Positions 16,234-25,026 of a DNA stretch of 64,000 nucleotides are shown piece after piece. A program made the translations under genes and the position numbers. Origin of the DNA: Neorhizobium populisoli (lineage in GTDB: Bacteria; Pseudomonadota; Alphaproteobacteria; Rhizobiales; Rhizobiaceae). The stretch's first letter is position 1, and each line of letters begins with the position of its first letter. Under the pieces are notes generated by a model that saw nothing but the letters and a program-made list of their open reading frames with translations, did not search any database and was not told the origin of the DNA. The stretch covers positions 1-64,000 of the forward strand of contig NZ_JAHYCB010000002.1 of NCBI RefSeq assembly GCF_019430945.1. Direction: 5' to 3'.

Positions 16234-16247
16234 TTGATTGTGATCTA
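16234..16247. promoter_or_regulatory. Possible FixK/FNR box, one mismatch
   Basis: TTGAT-TGTG-ATCTA fits TTGAT-N4-ATCAA with one mismatch. It is centred ~66 bp upstream of the ATG at 16307 of the orphan ORF. It is weaker evidence than the boxes before fixN, fixG and hemN because the gene itself is uncertain. Confidence 0.4.
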
Positions 16248-16306
16248 GATTTGTGCAGCCGGATAAGGCAGGTTGGCCGCGATCGTTTTTGAATTTGGCT
16301 GGCGAC

Positions 16307-16843
16307 ATGAAATCCGCGACACTTTCCTACCATAGGGAATTTCCTTGGGCACCCATGAGTGGTTGGGCTGGCGCAACAACGGCTGGCTGGGTTCAGCAAA
16401 AGATGCCGAGCGGGCAGCGCAAGCGTCCCAAATCCGTCAGCCATCCCTTTCCGTTTCAAAGGAAGCTCTGGTGCCGTTTGGCTGTTCATTTTGATGGAGT
16501 GGATTTGATATTCGCAATGCCGGCAGAGCTGGATCTCTTTATCAGTGTGATGTCACAAAACCCACTGCCCTCTGGGTGGAGACTACTCAAAGGTTGGCCA
16601 AAGGGCAGACCAAACGGGCACTGGCTGTCGCGCTTGCCCAAAGAGGCGAAGCCGTGGAATTTTCGGCAAGCCATCTGCAAGTTTCTCCGAGAGAATGAAA
16701 CGGTTAGGGAGTTCAGACAGTTTTATGTTGCGCAACCGGTAAAGTTCTCGTTCGAAGGTATTCACAATACCTGGCATGAAGCGCAGTTGGAGTGGAGGCA
16801 ACAGAGCGGCCATTCTGTTCCTCGTTTCCTCCGCATTTTCTAG
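16307..16843 (+). CDS. Orphan hypothetical protein, start uncertain
   Basis: The frame is open from a GTG near 16253 through 16843. ATG 16307 gives ~178 residues and ATG 16354 ~162. The C-terminal half looks protein-like (FDGVDLIFAMPAELDLFISV, then GHWLSRLPKEAKPWNFRQA), with no membrane helices and no domain I recognise. No good ribosome-binding site was found at any start. The 3' end overlaps the convergent hemN stop by four bases. Base composition is less GC-biased at third positions than in neighbours. A possible FixK box lies upstream. It may be a real lineage-specific gene or a decayed one. Confidence 0.45.
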   Translation: MKSATLSYHREFPWAPMSGWAGATTAGWVQQKMPSGQRKRPKSVSHPFPFQRKLWCRLAVHFDGVDLIFAMPAELDLFISVMSQNPLPSGWRLLKGWPKGRPNGHWLSRLPKEAKPWNFRQAICKFLRENETVREFRQFYVAQPVKFSFEGIHNTWHEAQLEWRQQSGHSVPRFLRIF

Positions 16844-18207
16844 GCCGCCTTGCTGAATTTCCGACCGTTGACAGCCAGATAGGCGTCAAAACTTGACGCC
16901 ACTGCCCGCACGATGAAGCGATGCTTTTCCGAAACACGCACAACACCATCGCGAACGTCTACAAGCCCGTCCTCTTCCAGCTGTCGCAGTCGTGTATTGT
17001 CCCTGAGAAGCATCTCCTCCCCAAAGCCATGCCTTGCTGCAATCCCGCGTACATCGGCGGAGAAGTCGCACATCAGCCGCTCGATAACCTCGCCGCGAAA
17101 ACGATCCTCTGCCGTCGTGGCGCAGAGTTTGGCAACCGGCAGCTCACCGGTCCCGACCTTGGCTTCATAAAGCCCGATCGGGATTTCGTTCTGCGTATAG
17201 CCGCCATAGAATCTACCGATCGAGGAGGCGCCGATGCCGATCAGGGTTTCGCAGGCGTCGGTCGTGTAACCTTGAAAATTCCGGTGCAGCCGACCCTCAG
17301 CCTGGGCGAGCGCCATTTTATCATCGGGCAAGGCAAAGTGATCGAGGCCGATGGCCCGGTAGCCGGCAGTGATGAGCGCTTCAGCCATGGCTTCCGCCTG
17401 CCGATAACGCTCCTGCGCATTCGGAAGCGCGTCTTCGTCGATCATCCGCTGATGCTTCTTGAAACCCGGCACATGTGCATAACCGAAGACCGAAATACGA
17501 TCCGGCTGCATGGCGACGGTCGTGGCGATCGTTTCCAGACAGGATTCGACCGTCTGTTCCGGCAGGCCATAGATCAGGTCGAAATTGATGCCGACGACAC
17601 CGGCGCGGCGCAGGTTGCTGACCGTATCCATGGTCATTTCCGCACTCTGGATGCGGTTGATCGCCTTCTGCACCACGGGATCGAAGCTCTGTACGCCGAG
17701 GCTGGCGCGGGTGACGCCTGAAGCACCCAGCACTGCCGCCATCTCCGCGGTCAGCGTCCGCGGGTCGATCTCGACGGCGATATTCGGCTTCTCCACAAAG
17801 CCCAGTCGATCCTGCATCACATAAAGCAGGCCGACAAATTGTTCCGGGTGGAGAATGGTCGGTGTGCCGCCGCCGAAATGGAGTTCAGAAACAGAGAAAC
17901 TGCGGCCGCGCTGTTCGGCCAGGAGCTCGATCTCCCTATGCATCGCCGCGACATAGGTGTCGATCGGCTTCTGCTGGCGGGTGATCGTCGTATGACAGCC
18001 GCAATACCAGCACATTGCCCGACAGAAGGGCACATGCACGTAAAGCGAGGTCGGCTGCCCGGCCGGAATGTTGCTCAGCCAGGTGCGGTGCAGAGCCGGA
18101 TCGAATTCACCGGTGAAATTCGGCACCGTCGGATAGCTGGTATAGCGCGGCAGGCGGGCGTCGCCATATTTCTCGACGATGGCCTTTTCGGCGGCGGCTT
18201 GGGGCAT
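16840..18207 (-). CDS. hemN: Oxygen-independent coproporphyrinogen III oxidase (radical SAM)
   Basis: About 455 residues. YVHVPFCRAMCWYCGCHT provides the Cys-x3-Cys-x2-Cys ligands of the radical-SAM [4Fe-4S] cluster, and SELHFGGGTPT, DLIYGLPEQT and GLDHFALP are HemN landmarks. The enzyme converts coproporphyrinogen III to protoporphyrinogen IX without O2, supplying haem for the cbb3 oxidase in microaerobic cells. ATG 18207 (MPQAAAEKAIVEKYG) is preferred over ATG 18228: AAGGA lies seven bases upstream of it, and a FixK box centred at 18272.5 would place transcription start near 18231, leaving almost no leader for the longer form. Confidence 0.92.
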   Translation of the reverse strand: MPQAAAEKAIVEKYGDARLPRYTSYPTVPNFTGEFDPALHRTWLSNIPAGQPTSLYVHVPFCRAMCWYCGCHTTITRQQKPIDTYVAAMHREIELLAEQRGRSFSVSELHFGGGTPTILHPEQFVGLLYVMQDRLGFVEKPNIAVEIDPRTLTAEMAAVLGASGVTRASLGVQSFDPVVQKAINRIQSAEMTMDTVSNLRRAGVVGINFDLIYGLPEQTVESCLETIATTVAMQPDRISVFGYAHVPGFKKHQRMIDEDALPNAQERYRQAEAMAEALITAGYRAIGLDHFALPDDKMALAQAEGRLHRNFQGYTTDACETLIGIGASSIGRFYGGYTQNEIPIGLYEAKVGTGELPVAKLCATTAEDRFRGEVIERLMCDFSADVRGIAARHGFGEEMLLRDNTRLRQLEEDGLVDVRDGVVRVSEKHRFIVRAVASSFDAYLAVNGRKFSKAA

Positions 18208-18265
18208 GGCAGAATCCTTCTCGGGCATGATGTCCCGACACTATCGCTGGCCGCTGGGCGGGTGT

Positions 18266-18279
18266 TTGTTCGAAATCAA
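18266..18279. promoter_or_regulatory. FixK/FNR box upstream of hemN
   Basis: TTGTT-CGAA-ATCAA matches TTGAT-N4-ATCAA with one mismatch. It is located just before hemN and just after the fixS stop, so hemN probably has its own anaerobic promoter instead of relying on read-through from fixGHIS. Confidence 0.7.
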
Positions 18280-18283
18280 TCGA

Positions 18284-18433
18284 TCACTGTTCGGGCGGGT
18301 CGTCGCGCAGCACCCGCCAGGATGCGCCTTCCAGATCGTCGTACTGGCCGCTTTTCAGCGACCAGAGAAAGGCGAAAAGACCCAGCCCCCCGAGAAACAG
18401 GGCGATCGGGATGAGGTAGATCAGCATGTTCAT
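18284..18433 (-). CDS. fixS: cbb3 oxidase maturation protein FixS/CcoS
   Basis: 49 residues: MNMLIYLIPIALFLGGLGLF, one membrane helix, then AFLWSLKSGQYDDLEGASWR and an acidic tail. The FxWSLKSGQYDDLxG block is the CcoS/FixS signature. The start codon overlaps the fixI stop (ATGA), completing fixGHIS. CcoS is required for cofactor (haem and CuB) insertion into the cbb3 catalytic subunit, probably with the copper ATPase FixI. Confidence 0.93.
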   Translation of the reverse strand: MNMLIYLIPIALFLGGLGLFAFLWSLKSGQYDDLEGASWRVLRDDPPEQ

Positions 18434-20712
18434 GCGACACGAGCCTCCTGCGGCACCGGCCGCTCGGCTTCGGTAAGCGTCGGCTTTTCCAGCACGGCCA
18501 GCCGGCTCAGCCGAAGCGCATTGGCGACAACCAGTATCGACGAGGTCGACATCGCGACGGCGGCGATCAAAGGCGTGGCGTAACCGGCAAGCGCGATCGG
18601 TACGGCGATGATGTTGTATCCGATCGCAAGCGCGAAATTCTCGCGGATCAACCGTCCGGCGCGGCGCGAGATATCGATTGCGACAGGCACCGCTTCGAGG
18701 CTGTCATGCATGAACACGAAATCCGCCGCCTGCCTTCCGATATCGGCCGCTGTTGCCGGCGCGATCGACACATGGGCGGCGGCCAGTGCGGGCGCATCGT
18801 TGACGCCGTCCCCGACCATCAGCACCTTGTGGCCGGTGGCGGCCAACGAGGCGCAGGCCTCGGCCTTTTCTTTCGGCGAAAGCTCGGCCTTCCAGTTGTT
18901 GAGGCCGAGACGGATAGCAAGGTCTGCCACGACACGGGTCCGGTCGCCGGAAAGGATGCCGGTGTGGAAGCCTTGCGCGCCGAGTGATGTAATCGAAGTC
19001 GAAGTGCCGGGCCGAAGCACATCGTCGAAACTGAAGGTGGCGATCTCCCGACCATCAAGCGAGAGAACTGTCTCCGAGACCGTGTTGCCCGGATTTCCGG
19101 GCTCGATCCCCGGCAACGCAAAACGTCGGTTGCCGAGCCGGTAGACGCCCTTCGGCGTCACCGTTTCCAGCCCGCATCCGGGAGTTTCGGTCACCGTCTC
19201 GAAGATCTCGACCGGACCCGAGACCGCATGCGCGAGGGCTTGCGAAAGCGGGTGGCGCGAATGCACGGCGAGCCCTGCAGCCAACGCCAGATCCTTGCGG
19301 CTGAACTTCTCCATATCCAGCAGCCGAGGCCGGCCGAGCGTCAGCGTTCCGGTCTTGTCGAACAGCACCGTATCGATCTCGGCAAGCCGCTCCATCGCGG
19401 AGCCATCCTTGACCATGATGCCGTTCCGGAACAGCCGTCCGGCCGCCACGACCTGCACCACCGGTACGGCAAGCCCGAGCGCACAGGGGCAGGTGATGAT
19501 CAGTACCGCGATGGCGATCAGCATCGCCTGCTTCCAGTCGCCACCGAAGATGCCCCAGGACACGAAGGCGGTGAGCGCCAGAAAATGTACGGCCGGCGAA
19601 TAGATTTGCGCCGCCCGGTCGGCGATCCTGCGATACCGCGCCCGCCCGCCTTCTGCGGCTTCCATCAGCGCGATGACTTCCGAGAGGAACGAGTCCCTTG
19701 CGGCTGCCGTGGCGCGCAGCAACAGCGAGCCGGTGAGACTGAGCGTTCCGGCCTGCACCGCGTCTCCCGCCTTCACCGGGCGTGGCGCGCTCTCGCCGTT
19801 GACGATCGAGACGTCCAGATCGCTGGCGCCGCTTTCGATCACACCGTCCACCGGCACCCGTTCACCGGCAGCGATTGCAATTCGGTCACCGGGTTTGACC
19901 TCCTCCACCAACCGATATTCGCGCGAGTCATCCGCCGCGACCACCATCGCGCCGCGCGGCGACAATCGAGCGAGCCCGCTGATTGCGGCCCGCGCCCGGT
20001 CACGCATGACGTGATCCAGCGTGCGGCCGATCAGCAGGAAGAAGAGCAGAGACACGGTCGCATCGAACCACGCGTGTTCGCCATGATGGATCGTCTCCCA
20101 GAGCGATACGACATAGGAAAGCGTGATGGCGAGCGCGATCGGCACATCCATATTGGTGCGCCCGCGCTTCAGCACGGTCCAGGCGGACTGATAGAAAAAA
20201 CGGCCGCCATAGATCAGCGCCGGGGCGGCGATCATCGCCGAAATCCAGTGGAAGAGGTCGCGGGTCGCTGCATCGGCGCCGGACCAGACCGAGACGGAAA
20301 GCAGCATGATGTTCGCCGCCGCAAAACCGCACAGCGCCACAGCGCGGATCAGATCCTTCTGCAGCTTCTCTCCGGCCTCCTCGGCATTGGTGAAGAGATG
20401 AGCATCGTAGCCGGTGGCATCGACGATCGCCTTCGCAAGCAGCGCCGGATCGGTCGCACCGGCTTCCGTCTTCTCCTTCCAGACGATCGAGACGCGGCGG
20501 GTCGAGAGGTTGACGCGCGCCCGCTCCACCGCCGGCAGCATGTTCAAAGTACCTTCGATCGCGGAGATGCAGGCGCCGCAATGCACCTGCGGCACGCTCA
20601 GATCCGTCTGCAGCAATCCGTCACCGACGGTGCGGCTGGAGAGCAGCAGCTCTTCCGACGAGGGCAGCGGATGACCAGACGAGCCTTCGGCTCCGGGCGC
20701 ACAGCAGCTCAT
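18430..20712 (-). CDS. fixI: Copper-transporting P1B-type ATPase FixI/CcoI
   Basis: 760 residues. The N-terminal heavy-metal domain has Cys45-x-x-Cys48 (QVHCGACISAIEG), then eight predicted membrane helices with the ion-binding CPC (ITCPCALGLAVPV), the phosphorylation site DKTGTLTLGRP, and the hinge GDGVNDAPALAAA. The extreme N-terminus also has a Cys-Cys pair (MSCCAPG). In the cbb3 pathway this pump exports or loads copper for the CuB centre of FixN. It overlaps fixH upstream (ATGA) and fixS downstream. Confidence 0.95.
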   Translation of the reverse strand: MSCCAPGAEGSSGHPLPSSEELLLSSRTVGDGLLQTDLSVPQVHCGACISAIEGTLNMLPAVERARVNLSTRRVSIVWKEKTEAGATDPALLAKAIVDATGYDAHLFTNAEEAGEKLQKDLIRAVALCGFAAANIMLLSVSVWSGADAATRDLFHWISAMIAAPALIYGGRFFYQSAWTVLKRGRTNMDVPIALAITLSYVVSLWETIHHGEHAWFDATVSLLFFLLIGRTLDHVMRDRARAAISGLARLSPRGAMVVAADDSREYRLVEEVKPGDRIAIAAGERVPVDGVIESGASDLDVSIVNGESAPRPVKAGDAVQAGTLSLTGSLLLRATAAARDSFLSEVIALMEAAEGGRARYRRIADRAAQIYSPAVHFLALTAFVSWGIFGGDWKQAMLIAIAVLIITCPCALGLAVPVVQVVAAGRLFRNGIMVKDGSAMERLAEIDTVLFDKTGTLTLGRPRLLDMEKFSRKDLALAAGLAVHSRHPLSQALAHAVSGPVEIFETVTETPGCGLETVTPKGVYRLGNRRFALPGIEPGNPGNTVSETVLSLDGREIATFSFDDVLRPGTSTSITSLGAQGFHTGILSGDRTRVVADLAIRLGLNNWKAELSPKEKAEACASLAATGHKVLMVGDGVNDAPALAAAHVSIAPATAADIGRQAADFVFMHDSLEAVPVAIDISRRAGRLIRENFALAIGYNIIAVPIALAGYATPLIAAVAMSTSSILVVANALRLSRLAVLEKPTLTEAERPVPQEARVA

Positions 20713-21239
20713 TCCTGCCCCCTCAGCACCGCGACCCGTTCTGCCTGGTGAAGAATGCGTTTGCCGTCCTTCATCGCACTGGCATCGACGATCCAGTGTC
20801 CGGGCAGAACCTGATGCGTCGTGCCGAACACGCCTTTGGAGATCGGGGTCAGATCGAGTTCGAAATCCTGATGTTCGCCCACCGGTCGCTTGAATTTCAG
20901 CACCAGCGTATCGGCTTCGACCAACCCGTTTTTCGGGTGGCGGATTTCGTAGCGGATGTCGGAACCGTGCATGGTGAGCACGCCCGTGACGCCGCTGGCG
21001 GTCAGCGCGCGGGCCTCTGCCGCCTTGCCGTTGAACTGCTGGCTGGCGACATAGGTGTTTTCCGCCACCAGCCCGCTCCAGCTGTGGATGGCGTTATAGG
21101 CCATATAGAAATTGACCGAGATGATGGTGCCGAAGAACAGCACCATGACGCCCATCATGTGCCAGCCCGTGAAGGTGCCAGCGAACTTGAAAGACTTGGC
21201 CCGGCCCGAATTGATATGATCCGTATCGATATGCGTCAT
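20709..21239 (-). CDS. fixH: cbb3 oxidase assembly protein FixH/CcoH
   Basis: 176 residues from ATG 21239 (MTHIDTDHINSGRAKSFKF); upstream in-frame codons would extend into fixG and are unlikely. One membrane helix (GWHMMGVMVLFFGTIISVNF), then a periplasmic FixH domain with YMAYNAIHSWSGLVAENTYV and ASQQFN and a C-terminal beta-rich part (LPGHWIVDASAMKDGKR). It assists stable assembly of the cbb3 oxidase complex. Seven bases separate it from fixG. Confidence 0.92.
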   Translation of the reverse strand: MTHIDTDHINSGRAKSFKFAGTFTGWHMMGVMVLFFGTIISVNFYMAYNAIHSWSGLVAENTYVASQQFNGKAAEARALTASGVTGVLTMHGSDIRYEIRHPKNGLVEADTLVLKFKRPVGEHQDFELDLTPISKGVFGTTHQVLPGHWIVDASAMKDGKRILHQAERVAVLRGQE

Positions 21240-21246
21240 GTTCAGC

Positions 21247-22836
21247 TCACTTTCTGGGGCCAGGCGTGTTGAAGACGGCCGGGTGGCTGTCCTTTTCGTG
21301 GCTCGATCGGTCTTCGGCGATGAAACGAAAATCGGTGGCCTCGGCGGAGATGGCATCCTTCGGCAGGGTGACGAAAACCTTCAGCGCCAGCGTCTTGTCC
21401 GGCTCGACCTGGATGGCGAACAGCCGGCCCGGCAGGTCGGTGACGCCGGTGATCTTCATGGTCGCTTCCGGCAGGCCTTCCATGGAGAGAAGGATGGTGC
21501 GCGGTTCGGGGATCATGTTGAGCAACCGCACGGTAAAGCCGTTGCGGATCGAACCATCGGACTCCAGCACGAATTGCGGATTGCGATCGTGCAGCACATT
21601 CACTTCCAGCCGGTCGCGGGAAAGAAGGGCATAAACGAGGCCGAGACCCACCAGCGCCCAGACGCCGAAATAGAGAAGCGTGCGGAAGCGCAGGATTATC
21701 TTCCAGTTGAAGTGCCGCATGGCGTCGATGAACGAGCCGTCCGTATTGCGCACCTTGCCGGGATCGATCGCCGTCGTGCCGCCGCTGGTGGCGATGTACA
21801 TATTGTGATCGTATTCTTCGAGCGTTGCATAGGCGATCAGCCCTCGCGGCTTGCCGATCTTGTCCATCACGCTGTCGCAGGCATCGATGCAGAGCGCGCA
21901 GGTGATGCAGGCCAGCTGCTGCCCGTCTCGGATGTCGATTCCCATGGGACAGACCGCGACGCAGGCATTGCAATCGACGCAATCGCCGACCGGCTGGCCG
22001 GTCGCAGCCGCCTTCTTCGCATGCCGGCTGCGCGGTTCGCCGCGCCAGTCGTTATAGGTCACGACAAGCGAATGTTCATCCAGCATGGCGCCCTGAATGC
22101 GCGGCCAGGGGCACATGTAGATGCAGACCTGTTCGCGCATCAGCCCGCCCAGAACATAGGTCGTGGCGGTCAGCGTCGCGACGGTGGAATAGGCCACCAT
22201 TGCTGCTTGTCCGGTGACGAAATCGAAGGCGAGAGACGGCGCATCGGCGAAGTAAAAGATCCAGGCGCCACCGGTCGCCACCGCGATCAGCAGCCAGATC
22301 GAGTGTTTGACGACCCGCTTCCACAGTTTGCCGAACGACCACGGCGCCGCATCGAGCTTGATGCGGGCATTGCGGTCCCCCTCGATGAAATGTTCGACGG
22401 CCAGGAAGAGATCCACCCAGACCGTCTGCGGACAGGCATACCCACACCAGGCCCGGCCGACCGCCGAGGTCACCAGGAACAGTCCGAACCCCGCCATGAC
22501 CAGCAGGCCGGCAACAAAGAAGAATTCCTGCGGCCAGATTTCGATGAAAAAGAAATAGAACCGCCGCCCGGCGAGATCGACCAGTACCGCCTGATCCGGC
22601 GCAAACGGCCCGCGATCCCAGCGTACCCAGGGCGTCAGGTAATAAATGCCGAGCGTGATCAGCATCACCAGCCACTTGAACCGGCGAAACTGGCCTTCAG
22701 CCTTTTTGGGAAATATCTTTTTGCGTTTTTCGTAAAGCGGCTGATGCGGCTTGCCGGGCGGATGCGCGGACTGAACGTCGATGCGCTCGACCGACGAGCC
22801 GTTCTGTTCCAAATGCGAGGCGGTATAAAGGTTCAT
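21247..22836 (-). CDS. fixG: Membrane polyferredoxin FixG/CcoG
   Basis: 529 residues with about five membrane helices, AWCGYACPQTVWVDLF near the first cytoplasmic loop, and two ferredoxin-type Cys clusters (CVDCNACVAVCPMGID and CITCALCIDACDS). The C-terminus is an Ig-like periplasmic domain. CcoG has been described as a cupric reductase helping copper delivery to cbb3 oxidase. First gene of fixGHIS; a FixK box lies 51 bp upstream of the ATG. Confidence 0.95.
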   Translation of the reverse strand: MNLYTASHLEQNGSSVERIDVQSAHPPGKPHQPLYEKRKKIFPKKAEGQFRRFKWLVMLITLGIYYLTPWVRWDRGPFAPDQAVLVDLAGRRFYFFFIEIWPQEFFFVAGLLVMAGFGLFLVTSAVGRAWCGYACPQTVWVDLFLAVEHFIEGDRNARIKLDAAPWSFGKLWKRVVKHSIWLLIAVATGGAWIFYFADAPSLAFDFVTGQAAMVAYSTVATLTATTYVLGGLMREQVCIYMCPWPRIQGAMLDEHSLVVTYNDWRGEPRSRHAKKAAATGQPVGDCVDCNACVAVCPMGIDIRDGQQLACITCALCIDACDSVMDKIGKPRGLIAYATLEEYDHNMYIATSGGTTAIDPGKVRNTDGSFIDAMRHFNWKIILRFRTLLYFGVWALVGLGLVYALLSRDRLEVNVLHDRNPQFVLESDGSIRNGFTVRLLNMIPEPRTILLSMEGLPEATMKITGVTDLPGRLFAIQVEPDKTLALKVFVTLPKDAISAEATDFRFIAEDRSSHEKDSHPAVFNTPGPRK

Positions 22837-22887
22837 GGGACGATATCCTTAGGTCCCATATTTTCGCATCACGGCAGGTGTGAGCCG

Positions 22888-22901
22888 TTGATCAAGGTCA
22901 A
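22888..22901. promoter_or_regulatory. FixK/FNR box between fixG and the ribbon-helix-helix gene
   Basis: TTGAT-CAAG-GTCAA, one mismatch to TTGAT-N4-ATCAA. Centre 22894.5: a class II promoter at -41.5 would start fixG transcription about 16 bases before its ATG. The site also lies 79 bp upstream of the divergent gene at 22981. Confidence 0.8.
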
Positions 22902-22980
22902 CCGACCGGGGCGTCGGGCTGCGGCATTCTGGCGGTGAGACGTGAAATGCATTATTTTTAATAGGGCCAAGGAGAGGATT

Positions 22981-23160
22981 ATGGGTCTGCATAAAATAGT
23001 GATCGAAGTCGATGATAAGCTCTTGGCAAAGATCGACCGTATGGCGGCCCTTTGGGGTCTCTCCCGCTCCGAAGCTGTTGTGCGGATGCTGGAGGAGGCT
23101 TTTGCTGCAGAAGATGCATTGAACAGCAAAGGCCTGCAGGACCCGGATAATGGGCGTTGA
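22981..23160 (+). CDS. Ribbon-helix-helix (CopG-like) small protein
   Basis: 59 residues, MGLHKIVIEVDDKLLAKIDR then MAALWGLSRSEAVVRMLEEA. A short beta strand followed by two amphipathic helices with the SRSEAVVRML turn is typical of ribbon-helix-helix DNA-binding proteins. AAGGAGAGG lies upstream of ATG 22981. It sits alone on the + strand between fixGHIS and fixNOQP, and no toxin gene is adjacent, so an antitoxin role is not supported. It could be an accessory regulator of the fix genes and may share the FixK box at 22888. Confidence 0.75.
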   Translation: MGLHKIVIEVDDKLLAKIDRMAALWGLSRSEAVVRMLEEAFAAEDALNSKGLQDPDNGR

Positions 23161-23235
23161 GATTGGATGAAAATCGACCGGGGCATTCGCACCCCGGCCG
23201 GTATCGAGCTTCGTTACCTTACAGCGAGTGAATGA

Positions 23236-24114
23236 TCACTCCCCGCCACCCAGCGAGTGGATGTAGACCGCAAGCTGCTTGACCGCGACGTCGCCAAGCC
23301 GGGCGTTCCAGGCCGGCATCACGCCGTGGCGTGGCGCGAGAATTTGTCGAGCGATGCCGGCTTCGCCATCGACTTTCAGCCAGATGGCGTCGGCGAGATC
23401 GGGAGCGCCCATGTCGCGATTGCCCTCAGCCTTTTCGCCGTGGCACGAGGCACAGTTGTCGGCGAAAAGCTGCTTGCCGGGGGTGGCCATGGCCGGGTCG
23501 CGGGGTGTGCCCGTGAGGCTCACCACATAGGCGGCGATCTCGCGGACCTCGTTCGGTTTCAGCATGTCGGCGAACGCCGGCATTTCCGAGATGCGGGTTT
23601 CCGGATCGGCGGGATCGCGGATGCCGTGGGCAACCGTTTGGTAGATCTGATCGAGATTGCCGCCCCAGAGCCAGTCGTTATCGTTGAGGTTCGGATAGCC
23701 CTGGCCGCCAGCAGCACCGCTGCCGTGGCATGGCGTGCAGTTGACGCGGAAGGCTGCCGCACCGGCGGCGGTCGCGAATTGCGACAGCTGCGGATCGGCA
23801 GCGATCTCCTGTAGCGACGAGGCGGTGATCTTCTCCACCACCGCGCTCTGCGCCACCTTGGCGGCATTCATGTCCGCCGCGAATTCGGCGCGGCTCGAAA
23901 AGCCGAGCACGCCGCGGGTTGCGTCATTGATCAGCGGCCAGGCCGGGTAGAGTACGCAATAACCGATTGCCCAGATGATGGTGGCGTAGAAGCACAGCAC
24001 CCACCAGCGCGGCATCGGGTTGTTCAGCTCACGGATGCCGTCCCATTCGTGGCCGGTGGTTTCGACGCCGCTGACTTCGTCGATATGCCCATTGGGTGTA
24101 AGTTGATCCGCCAT
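23236..24114 (-). CDS. fixP: cbb3-type cytochrome c oxidase subunit III (dihaem)
   Basis: 292 residues. One N-terminal membrane helix (PRWWVLCFYATIIWAIGYCV) is followed by two cytochrome c domains with haem-binding CTPCH and CASCH. It passes electrons from the bc1/cytochrome c pool toward FixO and FixN. A strong GGAGG precedes ATG 24114, placed over the fixQ stop. Last gene of fixNOQP. Confidence 0.95.
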   Translation of the reverse strand: MADQLTPNGHIDEVSGVETTGHEWDGIRELNNPMPRWWVLCFYATIIWAIGYCVLYPAWPLINDATRGVLGFSSRAEFAADMNAAKVAQSAVVEKITASSLQEIAADPQLSQFATAAGAAAFRVNCTPCHGSGAAGGQGYPNLNDNDWLWGGNLDQIYQTVAHGIRDPADPETRISEMPAFADMLKPNEVREIAAYVVSLTGTPRDPAMATPGKQLFADNCASCHGEKAEGNRDMGAPDLADAIWLKVDGEAGIARQILAPRHGVMPAWNARLGDVAVKQLAVYIHSLGGGE

Positions 24115-24116
24115 GA

Positions 24117-24269
24117 TCAGTCCTCCTTCAGGGGGATCTGTGCAGCCTCGTCGGCAGAGGCTTTTCCGCCGGGGCGCAGGGTGAAGACGAGAACGCCGAG
24201 GAAGAACAGGGTCATGGCAAGCAGACCCCAGCTGTCGGCGAAGTGGCGCATGGCCGTGTAGAATTCCAT
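24117..24269 (-). CDS. fixQ: cbb3-type cytochrome c oxidase subunit FixQ/CcoQ
   Basis: 50 residues from ATG 24269: MEFYTAMRHFADSWGLLAMT, one membrane helix (LAMTLFFLGVLVFTLRPG), then a short acidic tail. The size and the FADSWGLxxMTLFFLGVxxF pattern are those of CcoQ, which stabilises the complex. It lies 13 bp after fixO and two bases before fixP. Confidence 0.93.
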   Translation of the reverse strand: MEFYTAMRHFADSWGLLAMTLFFLGVLVFTLRPGGKASADEAAQIPLKED

Positions 24270-24282
24270 GTCCTTGACCTCC

Positions 24283-25014
24283 TCAACGGTAACCGGCGGC
24301 ATCGTCATAGGTCGAGAAATCGACCAGCGTGCCGAGCATCTGCAGATAAGCGACCAGCGCATCCATTTCGGTGAGCTTCGTCGCATCGCCGTCGAAATCA
24401 CCGACCTTCGCCTTCGGGTAGCGAGCCAGAAGTGCTGATGTATCGGCGTTCGGGTCCGCCTGGGCGGTAAGGTCCGCCTTGGCGCTGGCGATCATCTCGT
24501 CCGTATAGGGCACACCGACCGAGCGGTTCGCTTTCAGGTCCATGGAGACGTCGGTGATCTTGAGTGGCGTTTCCTTGAGGAAGGCGTAGCTCGGCATCAC
24601 CGATTCCGGCACGACGTCGCGCGGTTCGGTCAGGTGCTGCACGTGCCATTCGTTGGAATAACGATCGCCGACGCGGGCAAGGTCCGGGCCAGTCCGCTTC
24701 GAACCCCACTGGAAGGAATGATCGTACATGCTTTCCGCCGCCAGGCTGTAATGCCCGTAGCGCTCCACTTCGTCGCGGAAGGGGCGGATCATCTGGCTGT
24801 GACAGACGTAACAGCCTTCACGGACATAGATGTTGCGTCCAGCAAGCTCGAGCGGCGAGTAAGGCCGCATGCCTTCCACCTTCTCGATCGTGTTCTGCAG
24901 GTAGAAGAGCGGGGCGATCTCCACGATGCCGCCGATCGAGACGACGAGCAGCGAACCGACCAGCAAAAGCGTGGCATTGCGTTCGATGTAGTGGTGTTTG
25001 TCGAGAATAGACAT
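24283..25014 (-). CDS. fixO: cbb3-type cytochrome c oxidase subunit II (monohaem)
   Basis: 243 residues with an N-terminal membrane anchor ([20 protein letters not shown]) and one haem-c site, [12 protein letters not shown]. Methionine ligand candidates lie downstream (VMPSYAFL). Standard CcoO length and order. It is 12 bp downstream of fixN. Confidence 0.95.
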   Translation of the reverse strand: MSILDKHHYIERNATLLLVGSLLVVSIGGIVEIAPLFYLQNTIEKVEGMRPYSPLELAGRNIYVREGCYVCHSQMIRPFRDEVERYGHYSLAAESMYDHSFQWGSKRTGPDLARVGDRYSNEWHVQHLTEPRDVVPESVMPSYAFLKETPLKITDVSMDLKANRSVGVPYTDEMIASAKADLTAQADPNADTSALLARYPKAKVGDFDGDATKLTEMDALVAYLQMLGTLVDFSTYDDAAGYR

Positions 25015-25026
25015 GGTCGAACCTCC

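Noticed and set aside
21238..22938. A 566-codon + strand frame opposite fixG
   Set aside because: Antisense to a well-supported fixG with both ferredoxin clusters; no domain features.
22981..23160. Antitoxin of a toxin-antitoxin pair
   Set aside because: The ribbon-helix-helix fold fits, but no toxin-sized gene is adjacent; both neighbours are fix operons.
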